From assembly GCA_030643245.1 (NCBI GenBank), contig DAOWME010000137.1, positions 1-8,082 on the forward strand: a DNA stretch of 8,082 nt, given 5' to 3'. The notes beneath the pieces are model-generated. The model was not told the origin of the DNA. It saw only the letters and a list, made by a program, of their open reading frames with translations, and did not search any database. This DNA is from Deltaproteobacteria bacterium. GTDB taxonomy: Bacteria > Desulfobacterota > UBA8473. Positions within the stretch are counted from its first letter, which is position 1. The number at the start of each line of letters is the position of its first letter. Made by a program: the position numbers and the translations under genes. Shown here piece by piece: positions 1 to 5,716 of the stretch.

Positions 1-142
1 CCTTGGCTGTATCCGCCGTTTCCAGCTTCGTGCCCGTTTAGGGTTCACCATGTCCGAGCCTTCCCCGGCTTTGTGTCCGGAACTTGTTTCACTGAACAGA
101 TTCCCCTTGGTCAGCCCACTTTCCTCCACCCTCTCCGCACAC
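1..142 (-). mobile_element. possible 5' part of a group II intron (partial, runs off left edge)
   Basis: Read on the minus strand, this GC-rich stretch begins near 142 with GTGTGCGG, which fits the GUGYG 5' end of group II introns. It continues with purine-rich, stem-forming sequence resembling intron domain I. Visible pairings include GTTCA (43-47) with TGAAC (93-97), and AGCC (57-60) with GGCT (67-70) around a short loop. More than one plus-strand frame stays open across it without a coding look, which fits structured RNA better than a gene. The maturase/reverse transcriptase and domains V-VI would lie left of the window, so the call rests on a 5' consensus, short stems and general resemblance. 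It could also be an unrelated GC-rich intergenic sequence. Confidence 0.3.
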
Positions 143-167
143 TGCCACGTCCCTAAACAAATCATTG

Positions 168-195
168 TTGATCCTATGTGTAAATATGCTATACT
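168..195 (+). promoter_or_regulatory. possible sigma70-type promoter
   Basis: TTGATC (168-173) and TATACT (190-195) are separated by 16 bases in AT-rich DNA. This gives a plausible -35/-10 pair reading rightward into the repeat element at 237-402. No gene starts directly downstream, so it may be a chance match in AT-rich sequence. Confidence 0.22.
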
Positions 196-248
196 ATCTT
201 AATTTAAAGCTTAGGTTTTCTTGGCATAAAAATTGATAGTGTCGTGTC

Positions 249-273
249 AATCGAGAAATGACCCATCTCGATT
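249..273. repeat. hairpin inside the left arm of the element
   Basis: AATCGAGA (249-256) and TCTCGATT (266-273) form a perfect 8-bp stem with a 9-base loop. It sits between the left terminal repeat and the large central palindrome and has no equally clear counterpart on the right side. Confidence 0.6.
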
Positions 274-275
274 TT

Positions 276-346
276 GTCATTCCCGCGAAGGCGGGAATCC
301 AGGAGATTTTGCGGTAGCTATGGATTCCCGCCTTCGCGGGAATGAC
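276..346. repeat. REP-like 26-bp perfect inverted repeat
   Basis: Bases 276-301 and 321-346 are exact reverse complements around a 19-base spacer. Each arm is itself a hairpin: ATTCCCGC and GCGGGAAT flank a GAAG tetraloop on the left and CTTC on the right. The pair can therefore fold as two small hairpins or one long cruciform. The ATTCCC...GGGAAT pattern resembles dispersed bacterial repeats such as neisserial dRS3, in which ATTCCC and GGGAAT flank an 8-base variable core. No U-tract follows, so a simple intrinsic terminator is unlikely. Confidence 0.75.
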
Positions 347-402
347 ATTGGTGGTGTTCTACTTTCTTTCACATTAAACACTTGATAGATGACACGACAC
401 TA

Positions 403-718
403 GATGTTTCATTACAATTATAGATAAAGGTTGCTACCTGTGCTGTTGAGCAGGTTTACCGCTTGCCGGCTACTTATTTCGTTTTCTTGTTATGAACTAC
501 AATTTGTCATAAGGTATTTGTTCTGCGTATAAAATAGTGGCTCATCGGTCAATAAGGGTTTGCGACAAGGCTTTACGTATAACACAAGTAACCGAATAGG
601 CCCACCGACAATTTTTAGCTCACTATTGAGTTTCAAGATTTTTGTATATGGAAGTCTATAGACATATTCTTTTTGCATGTCTTGGGGGACACGGGGTTAT
701 TGTTCAGGTAAGGGCTAT
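403..718. other. intergenic stretch without a supported gene
   Basis: AT-rich spacer between the first repeat element and the possible structured leader of the Mut7-C gene. The only sizeable reading frame is 490-678 on the minus strand (62 codons). It has no ribosome binding site before its ATG and no recognisable motif. I see no tRNA, no strong promoter and no clear terminator here. Confidence 0.5.
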
Positions 719-826
719 TGCACGAACCGAACCTCAGATCCGGGGGAAATGTCGGTCGGAGTGAAAAGGCAACCTATTGCTACCAGCTCTGGTGCATGGT
801 TACAGGTACACCCTGTGATCGGTAAC
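719..826 (+). ncRNA. possible structured leader RNA upstream of the Mut7-C gene
   Basis: Several stems can be drawn by eye. TGCAC (719-723) pairs with GTGCA (792-796) and encloses ACCGA (726-730) with TCGGT (752-756), and GCAA/TTGC (769-772 with 777-780). CCAG/CTGG (783-786 with 789-792) slightly conflicts with the enclosing stem. Next to the start codon are ACAGG/CCTGT (802-806 with 812-816) and GTTAC/GTAAC (799-803 with 822-826), which partly compete. The final stem ends one base before the ATG at 828, where no good Shine-Dalgarno site exists, so folding could influence translation. I do not recognise a known riboswitch class. All stems are short, so a chance origin is possible. Confidence 0.25.
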
Positions 827-827
827 T

Positions 828-1304
828 ATGAGATTTGTAGCTGACAGAATGTTGGGAAAGCTAGCTAAGGTGTTGAGAATCCTTGGTTTTGACACCATGT
901 ACTCCAATAGTGTTGACTTTGAAGAACTTCTTTGCATAGGGAGAAAAGAAAAAAGAATCGTCTTAACCAGGAACACTCTCATAAGGAATAAAGGGGGAAA
1001 ATATGCATTCCTCTTTATCCATGATGACGACCCTAAGGCACAGTTTGAAGAGGTGAGAACGAGACTGAATTTAAATATAGATCCTGCTGGAGCCTTTACC
1101 CGTTGTATACTGTGCAACAATGAGTTAAAAAAGATAAAGAGAGAGGATGTTGAGGGGGATGTTCCCGATTATGTGTTCCAGACCCACAGAGACTTTTCAT
1201 CCTGTGCCAAATGCAAGAGGATATTCTGGAAAGGTACGCATTATGAAAATATGCTTACGTTATTTGGCGCGTATGCCACTTGCGCATCCGAGGAAGATGC
1301 TTGA
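828..1304 (+). CDS. Mut7-C family (PIN-like) putative RNase with C-terminal zinc ribbon
   Basis: This 158-residue protein matches the stand-alone Mut7-C RNase family. The N-terminal half is PIN-like: a start of the MRFVADRMLGKLAKVLRILGFD type carrying Asp6, then acidic residues around 30-33 and an LTRN motif at 46-49. The C-terminal half has a four-cysteine zinc ribbon, CxxC at 93-96 and 126-129, followed by the typical FWKGTHYENM-like tail. The family is predicted to cleave RNA in the cytoplasm, but its substrates are poorly known. The usual Asp of the LTRD motif is Asn49 here, which may weaken catalysis. The N-terminal ubiquitin-like domain found in some relatives is absent. The ATG at 828 fits the family start although upstream Shine-Dalgarno sequence is weak. 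It stands alone, 201 bases before the next gene. Confidence 0.85.
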   Translation: MRFVADRMLGKLAKVLRILGFDTMYSNSVDFEELLCIGRKEKRIVLTRNTLIRNKGGKYAFLFIHDDDPKAQFEEVRTRLNLNIDPAGAFTRCILCNNELKKIKREDVEGDVPDYVFQTHRDFSSCAKCKRIFWKGTHYENMLTLFGAYATCASEEDA

Positions 1305-1357
1305 CTCCGGAGATGCGCTGTTTTTGCGTTGGGAGATCTAGGGTGAATATACTTGCG

Positions 1358-1401
1358 CCATCACGGACTAGGGAACCATCACGGTAGTATGGATTTTTTT
1401 T
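1358..1401. repeat. short direct repeat followed by a T-tract
   Basis: CCATCACGG occurs at 1358-1366 and again at 1376-1384, an 18-base period. A weak 4-bp stem (1376-1379 with 1389-1392) then leads into eight Ts (1394-1401). This could be a weak terminator for the Mut7-C gene or a tandem protein-binding site. The stem is too short to call a terminator with confidence. The rest of the gap between 1305 and 1490 shows nothing else that I can support. Confidence 0.3.
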
Positions 1402-1490
1402 AAGGCTTAAGGTATAACTAAATAAACGAAGCAAGCAGCCGGCGCTTAACGTAATTCTGTTCAACTGCACCGGTCGAAAATTTTTGATGA

Positions 1491-1500
1491 AAGGAGGTGA
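1491..1500 (+). promoter_or_regulatory. strong ribosome binding site that sets the start of the phasin-like gene
   Basis: AAGGAGGTGA is nearly fully complementary to the 3' end of 16S rRNA. With GGAGG at 1493-1497 the spacing to the ATG at 1506 is 8 bases. An in-frame GTG at 1497 lies inside this site, so it cannot be the start served by it. Confidence 0.85.
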
Positions 1501-1505
1501 GACGT

Positions 1506-1802
1506 ATGTTGAATTTTATCAGGAAATCAATGCTGGTCGGTATTGGTTTGACTTCCATGGCTGAGGAAAGAATCAGGAAGCTTGTAACGTCATGGATAGA
1601 GAAAGGGGAGTTGACTGAAGAGGAGGGAAAGAGCTTAGTCAAGGACATAACAGAGCAGGCAAAGAAGAGTAAGGAAGAATTAGACGAAAAGATTTCCAGG
1701 GAAGTGTCCAAGGTATTGGCCAAGATGAACCTGGCCACGAAGAAAGAAGTGGATGAATTAAAAGAAAAGGTTGAAAAAGTTAGTGGAAAGACACAAACGT
1801 AG
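1506..1802 (+). CDS. small phasin-like / UbiK-like coiled-coil protein
   Basis: This 98-residue protein is very rich in Lys and Glu. A short hydrophobic N-terminus (about residues 4-18) could form an amphipathic helix touching a membrane or granule. The rest is predicted helical, and residues 76-93 (LATKKEVDELKEKVEKV type) form a heptad-like C-terminal coiled coil. The pattern 'LxLATKKEVDEL' is shared in style by polyhydroxyalkanoate granule phasins and by the UbiK/YqiC (BMFP) proteins that assist ubiquinone synthesis. The stop codon overlaps the ribosome binding site of the UbiB-family gene, so the two are probably co-translated and act together. I infer an accessory or regulatory role for the membrane-bound UbiB-like partner. 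A true phasin role is possible, but no PHA genes are in view. Confidence 0.7.
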   Translation: MLNFIRKSMLVGIGLTSMAEERIRKLVTSWIEKGELTEEEGKSLVKDITEQAKKSKEELDEKISREVSKVLAKMNLATKKEVDELKEKVEKVSGKTQT

Positions 1803-1811
1803 GGGTCGAAA

Positions 1812-3500
1812 ATGAGAATGAGGAGGGTACCTCAATTCTATCGAAATATGAAACGGTACCGGCAGATTATAAGTGTTCTGGTTACGTATGGTCTCGATGA
1901 CCTTGTAGAACGACTCAACCTGGGTATCTATATTGAGACGGGCAAACGGATCATTCGTTTCAAGCGGGGAGACGAAGAGACGATAAAGTTGACCAGGGCA
2001 AGAAGGTTGGTGCTTGCTTTGGAAGAACTGGGGCCGACATTCATTAAGATAGGACAATTCTTGAGTACAAGACCGGATGTGATAGACCAGGAATTTATCG
2101 AAGAACTCAGGAAACTCCAGGATGACGTGCCCTCCTTTGGGTTTGATGCGGTGAAGTCGCAAATAGACTTGGAACTGGGCGCTTCCATGGAGGATTTGTT
2201 CGCGGAGTTTGTTGAAGAACCCATTGCTGCTGCCTCCATAGCACAGGTGCATCTTGCCAGGCTAAAAAACGGGAACAGGGTAGTTGTTAAAATCCAGCGA
2301 CCGGGGATTAAGAGAACTGTCAATACCGATATTGACATATTGAGCGGACTGGCCGCGTTAGCCGAAAAACATATTGCCGAAAGTGAACTATATGACCCGG
2401 AGGGTGTGGTCAGAGAATTTGGCCGGACGATAAATAGAGAAATGGATTTTATCAGAGAAGGCCACAACATGGAAAGGTTTGGCATAAACTTTTCAGATGA
2501 TGATGTCTTTTATGTGCCCGAGGTATATTGGGATTTAACCAGCAAGAGAATTTTAACCATGGAATATATTGATGGAATAAAGGTGTCAGATTTTAAAAGC
2601 CTTGAAGATGCCGGGCTGGACAGAAAGGTCATTGCCAAGAGAGGGGCTGACGTATTCCTGAAACAGGTTTTGGTCTATGGATTATTTCATGGCGACCCAC
2701 ATCCGGGTAATATATTTGTTCTCGATGATAATATAATTTGTCTTCTGGACTATGGGATAGTGGGACGGGTCGACGATCAGACCAAGCGTCAGATGATCCG
2801 ATTGATACTCTCCGTTGTGAGGAAAGATGTCGAGGGCATAACTAAAGTGTTCATAAAGACGGGCATAGTGGACGCAACGATAAATAGGAGAAGGCTCCGG
2901 TTGGATCTTTTGGAGTTTATAGAGAGGTATTATCAAATTCCACTCAGACGTTTGGATATCGGGACAATCGTCAATGACCTCTTTGAGATTATCCGCGAAC
3001 ACCGGATAAAGGTTCCGGCCGATTGGACGCTCATGGCCAAGGCCTTGGTCCTCATGGAAGGAACGGGAAGGGAGCTTGATCCGGATTTTGATATGATAGA
3101 ACATACAAAGCCGTTCCTCAAGAGACTGATCAGAGAAAGATTAGCGCCTGCCAACTTAACCAAGAACTTACTGAGGACGTTGGATAGATATCAGCAACTG
3201 CTTATCACCCTGCCCACAGATACTGCTGAGATAATCGACAAGGTGAAGACGGATCGGATTAGCATCGGGTTTCAACATAAGGGTTTGGAGAACCTAATAT
3301 CCATGCTTGATAAGTCAACGAACAGGTTGTCCTTCAGCCTGATCATAACGGGCCTGATCGTAGGTTCCTCCTTAATTATGCAAGTTAACAAAGGCCCGCT
3401 TTTTTTGGGTTTTTCTGTATTTGGTCTCCTTGGATACTCAATCGCTGCGGTTCTTGGCTTGTGGTTGGTTATTAACATTCTTCGGTCAAGAAGGCTATAG
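1812..3500 (+). CDS. ubiB: ABC1/AarF/UbiB-family atypical kinase-like membrane protein
   Basis: At 562 residues this is a full-length ABC1/UbiB protein. Visible motifs are the family KxGQ (Lys79-Gln82, followed by FLSTRPD), the alanine-rich AAAS loop replacing the glycine loop (139-142), the VKIQRPG lysine (Lys160), the ExD...REGHN segment (210-219), the catalytic-loop HGDPHPGN (293-300) and the metal-binding Asp in LLDYG (313-315). Two hydrophobic helices at about 506-525 and 530-557 anchor the C-terminus in the membrane. Family members are ATPases or atypical kinases needed for quinone synthesis and lipid handling. Whether this one serves ubiquinone, menaquinone or another isoprenoid cannot be read from the sequence. 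The ATG at 1812 follows AGGGG (1801-1805), which overlaps the stop of the upstream coiled-coil gene, indicating translational coupling. Confidence 0.93.
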   Translation: MRMRRVPQFYRNMKRYRQIISVLVTYGLDDLVERLNLGIYIETGKRIIRFKRGDEETIKLTRARRLVLALEELGPTFIKIGQFLSTRPDVIDQEFIEELRKLQDDVPSFGFDAVKSQIDLELGASMEDLFAEFVEEPIAAASIAQVHLARLKNGNRVVVKIQRPGIKRTVNTDIDILSGLAALAEKHIAESELYDPEGVVREFGRTINREMDFIREGHNMERFGINFSDDDVFYVPEVYWDLTSKRILTMEYIDGIKVSDFKSLEDAGLDRKVIAKRGADVFLKQVLVYGLFHGDPHPGNIFVLDDNIICLLDYGIVGRVDDQTKRQMIRLILSVVRKDVEGITKVFIKTGIVDATINRRRLRLDLLEFIERYYQIPLRRLDIGTIVNDLFEIIREHRIKVPADWTLMAKALVLMEGTGRELDPDFDMIEHTKPFLKRLIRERLAPANLTKNLLRTLDRYQQLLITLPTDTAEIIDKVKTDRISIGFQHKGLENLISMLDKSTNRLSFSLIITGLIVGSSLIMQVNKGPLFLGFSVFGLLGYSIAAVLGLWLVINILRSRRL

Positions 3501-3515
3501 TGACTCAGCGCATTG

Positions 3516-3680
3516 TATATACCTCGCGCGGTCATAATTTGCGGAATTTTCGGCGAGCAATGGGCATCGAGCGCAAGGCGCGAAAGCGCGTAATAGCGGG
3601 CTATTGCAAGCTTGAGCAACGCAGTGATCGGTGGTCAGGGCCGGCTAAAAAACGCAAATTATGGCAGTGCTAGGTATATA
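3516..3680. mobile_element. second MITE-like inverted-repeat element between ubiB and hyuA
   Basis: The ends form an imperfect inverted repeat of about 28 bp (3516-3543 with 3653-3680). TATATACCT (3516-3524) pairs with AGGTATATA (3672-3680), and CATAATTTGCG (3533-3543) with CGCAAATTATG (3653-3663). The 8 bases between these segments pair except for two mismatches and two wobbles. The interior holds a GCGC-GAAA-GCGC hairpin (3578-3589) and a near-perfect hairpin GTAATAGC/GCTATTGC (3590-3607). It has no coding capacity. It is almost the same size as the element at 237-402 and also has TA at its ends, but the sequences are unrelated, so it is probably a separate non-autonomous family. The exact borders are uncertain by a base or two. 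Confidence 0.6.
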
Positions 3681-3682
3681 AT
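3677..3682 (+). promoter_or_regulatory. consensus -10 box (TATAAT) for hyuAB at the repeat border
   Basis: TATAAT at 3677-3682 is a perfect -10 hexamer. Its first four bases belong to the right end of the repeat element and the last two to flanking DNA. No good -35 lies 16-18 bases upstream and there is no extended -10 TG, so an activator or other factor may be needed. A transcript would start near 3689, giving a leader of about 48 bases before hyuA. Confidence 0.4.
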
Positions 3683-3687
3683 CTTGT

Positions 3688-3703
3688 GTTTCCGGATGGA
3701 AAC
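3688..3703. promoter_or_regulatory. palindrome at the predicted hyuAB transcription start (candidate operator)
   Basis: GTTTCC and GGAAAC are perfect 6-bp arms around GGAT. The position, directly downstream of the TATAAT box, suits a repressor operator or a 5'-end stabilising hairpin. It does not resemble the TGAATGA...TCATTCA operator of Bacillus FadR. Confidence 0.35.
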
Positions 3704-3710
3704 GAATCGG

Positions 3711-3720
3711 AACTGCAGTT
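3711..3720. promoter_or_regulatory. second palindrome in the hyuA leader
   Basis: AACTGCAGTT is a perfect 10-bp palindrome, nested in GAAC (3710-3713) and GTTC (3721-3724). It lies just before the AGGGG ribosome binding site (3725-3729) of hyuA. It may be part of an operator with the palindrome 8 bases upstream, or it may be chance. Confidence 0.25.
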
Positions 3721-3736
3721 GTTCAGGGGCTTTATT

Positions 3737-5707
3737 ATGCTCAGGGTTGGTATTGATACCGGTGGTACCTTTACGGACTTCATCTTTTATCAAGACGGGG
3801 AAATCCATATCATGAAGATCCCCTCCACCCCCAAGAACCCTGCAGAGGCGGTTCTAAGCGGCTTAAACCAGTGGAAAGGATCTCCAGATGGTAGACAGGT
3901 AATCCATGGATCCACTATTGCCACCAACACCCTCCTCGAAAGGAAGGGGGCTAAGACAGCCCTCATCACAACGATGGGATTCGAGGATGTTCTGGAGATA
4001 GGTCGGCAAACCAGGTCCCAGTTGTACAACCTTTTTGTCCGGAAAACGAGGCCTCTGGTGCCCGGAAAGCTCCGATTCGGGGTGGAAGAGAGGACCCTTC
4101 ATACAGGAGAAACGCTGAAAAAGTTGGATGTTGCATCCGTGCAAGATATGGTTCGAAAGTTAAAAGAGGAGGACGTGGAGTCTATAGCCATTTGTCTGCT
4201 ATTTTCCTATGCTAACCCTCATAATGAGCTTGCCCTTCTTCAGGGTTTGAAGGAGATGGAGATTCCAGTTTCTGTTTCTCATCGAATACTACCCGAGTAC
4301 AGGGAATACGAGAGGTGTAGTACCACTGTTGTTAATGCTTACGTATATCCGATAGTGGAAAGATATATATCATACTTGGAGACTAGGATAACGGACGGAC
4401 GCCTGAGCATCATGCAATCGAATGGCGGATATATCTCGGCCAAGAGGGCTAAGGAAGAGCCGATCAGGACTGTGTTGTCCGGGCCGGCTGCGGGGGTTGT
4501 GGGGGCCTTTGAGATCGCAAAGGCCTCCGGATACAGTAATATAATCACCCTGGACATGGGAGGAACATCCACGGATGTGTCCCTTTGCAATGCAGGCCTT
4601 GGGATCACAACCGAGTCGGAGATAAGCGGTGTTCCGGTAAAGGTCCCCATGATCAATATTCATACCGTGGGTGCTGGTGGGGGATCTATTGCCCACATAG
4701 ATGAAGGGGGTTCCCTGAGGGTGGGACCACAGAGCGCAGGGGCTGATCCTGGTCCGGTCTGTTACTGCAGGGCTGACAACCTAACGGTAACCGATGCCAA
4801 TCTCTACCTTGGAAGGCTCGTGCCCGGTTATTTCCTCGGTGGGGATAGAGCCTTGTGTCTGGATAATGCAAAAAAGGCTTTTAAAAAGTTGGCATCGAGT
4901 TTGTGTATCTCTACCCAGAAGACCGCGGATGGGATAATCGATGTGGCCAATGCAACTATGGAGGGGGCTATACGGGTAGTATCTATGGAAAAGGGGTATG
5001 ACCCCAGGGAGTTTACCCTTGTATCCTTCGGGGGCGCAGGGGGACTCCATGCCTGTGCCCTGGCAAGAGGCCTTTCCATACCACGGGTCTTGATACCAAA
5101 AAATCCGGGACTCCTCTCCGCTTATGGGATGCTGCTTGCAGATGTTGTTAAGGACTATTCCCAATCCGTCTTAATCCGAATCGACGAATTAAAGACAGAG
5201 GAGATAGATGCCTTGTTTAAGCCTCTGATAGAGAGAGGGATGGATGAGATGTCCCGTGAAAAGATATCCGTAGGCAGCTTACTCTTGGAGAAGTGTGTAG
5301 ACATGCGGTACGTGGGACAGTCCTACGAGATTTTAGTACCGTTCAATGAAGCTTACGTCGCCAGGTTCAATGAACTCCACGAAACGGTGTACGGTTATAG
5401 CGATGAGAAGAGGCCCTATGAGATAGTGAACCTTCGGGTAAGGATGGTAGGAGGCGTTTCGAAGCCCAGTCTTAAAAAAGGGCGCTCGAAAGGGGAAAGT
5501 CCGGCTTCGGCCCTCGTTGGTCAAGAGCGTGTAGTATACAGAGGAGAATCCATCCCCTTTGATCTCTACCTTCGGGAAAGGCTTTGTCCGGGGAACAGGC
5601 TTGAGGGGCCGGCCATCTTAGTAGAATATAGTTCCACTCTCTTCTTGCCACCTGATTTTACCTGCGATGTTGACCTGTATGGGAATCTGATTCTCTCTCC
5701 TTACTAG
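3737..5707 (+). CDS. hyuA: hydantoinase/oxoprolinase-family subunit A (HyuA, ATP-binding)
   Basis: This 656-residue protein has the ASKHA-like ATPase layout of HyuA. It shows GIDTGGTFTDF (residues 5-15), HGSTIATN (57-64) with ERKGAKTALITTMGFED (68-84), QSNGG (227-231), SGPAAGVVGA (248-257), the phosphate-binding DMGGTSTDV (273-281), the VGAGGGSIA loop (311-319), GPQSAGADPGP (330-340) and FGGAGGLHA (431-439). Relatives activate cyclic amides or ketones by ATP-dependent phosphorylation (N-methylhydantoinase, 5-oxoprolinase, acetone and acetophenone carboxylases, caprolactamase). Substrate cannot be assigned. The ATG at 3737 is chosen because it begins the conserved MLRVGIDTGGTFTD and has AGGGG at 3725-3729. 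The frame stays open upstream to a GTG at 3686, but those extra 17 codons cover the palindrome and are not conserved-looking. Length is slightly short for the family but complete. Confidence 0.93.
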   Translation: MLRVGIDTGGTFTDFIFYQDGEIHIMKIPSTPKNPAEAVLSGLNQWKGSPDGRQVIHGSTIATNTLLERKGAKTALITTMGFEDVLEIGRQTRSQLYNLFVRKTRPLVPGKLRFGVEERTLHTGETLKKLDVASVQDMVRKLKEEDVESIAICLLFSYANPHNELALLQGLKEMEIPVSVSHRILPEYREYERCSTTVVNAYVYPIVERYISYLETRITDGRLSIMQSNGGYISAKRAKEEPIRTVLSGPAAGVVGAFEIAKASGYSNIITLDMGGTSTDVSLCNAGLGITTESEISGVPVKVPMINIHTVGAGGGSIAHIDEGGSLRVGPQSAGADPGPVCYCRADNLTVTDANLYLGRLVPGYFLGGDRALCLDNAKKAFKKLASSLCISTQKTADGIIDVANATMEGAIRVVSMEKGYDPREFTLVSFGGAGGLHACALARGLSIPRVLIPKNPGLLSAYGMLLADVVKDYSQSVLIRIDELKTEEIDALFKPLIERGMDEMSREKISVGSLLLEKCVDMRYVGQSYEILVPFNEAYVARFNELHETVYGYSDEKRPYEIVNLRVRMVGGVSKPSLKKGRSKGESPASALVGQERVVYRGESIPFDLYLRERLCPGNRLEGPAILVEYSSTLFLPPDFTCDVDLYGNLILSPY

Positions 5708-5716
5708 GAGGCTTGG

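Larger units (their letters stand above)
237..402. mobile_element. MITE-like nested inverted-repeat element, TA-flanked
   Basis: The outer ends are a perfect 13-bp inverted repeat, TAGTGTCGTGTCA (237-249) and TGACACGACACTA (390-402). The outermost TA on each side could be a TA target duplication, as made by IS630/Tc1-type transposases, leaving 11-bp terminal repeats. Inside are a short hairpin (249-273) and a perfect 26-bp inverted repeat (276-301 with 321-346). There is no coding capacity, so any movement would need a transposase supplied elsewhere. Small size, terminal repeats and internal palindromes fit a MITE. The family name and the IS630 link are inference. Confidence 0.7.

Noticed and set aside
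1..202. Plus-strand open frames, one with an ATG at 50
   Set aside because: Two frames are open at once and the composition is Pro/Ser/Cys-rich without motifs, more like antisense of structured RNA than a protein gene.
276..346. Reading the paired palindromes as a CRISPR array
   Set aside because: There are only two copies, inverted rather than direct, with a single 19-base spacer and no cas genes.
237..402. Reading the palindromes as an intrinsic terminator
   Set aside because: No U-tract follows the stems, no gene ends just upstream, and the outer terminal repeats are better explained by an element.
490..678. 62-codon reading frame on the minus strand in the left intergenic region
   Set aside because: No ribosome binding site before the ATG, no recognisable domain, and isolated in an AT-rich spacer. 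It cannot be separated from chance.
1497..1505. GTG at 1497 as start of the phasin-like gene
   Set aside because: It overlaps the strong Shine-Dalgarno site that serves the ATG at 1506.
3686..3736. Extended hyuA start at the GTG at 3686
   Set aside because: The added 17 residues are not family-like, the GTG sits at the predicted transcription start, and the ATG at 3737 has a well-spaced AGGGG and begins the conserved domain.
3681..3736. Bacillus-type FadR operator upstream of hyuA
   Set aside because: No TGAATGA...TCATTCA-like sequence is present here or upstream of tetR. The palindromes seen have different sequences.
3863..5164. Several long antisense frames within hyuA
   Set aside because: They lie opposite a well-conserved coding gene, lack ribosome sites and have no domain features. 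They are shadow frames.
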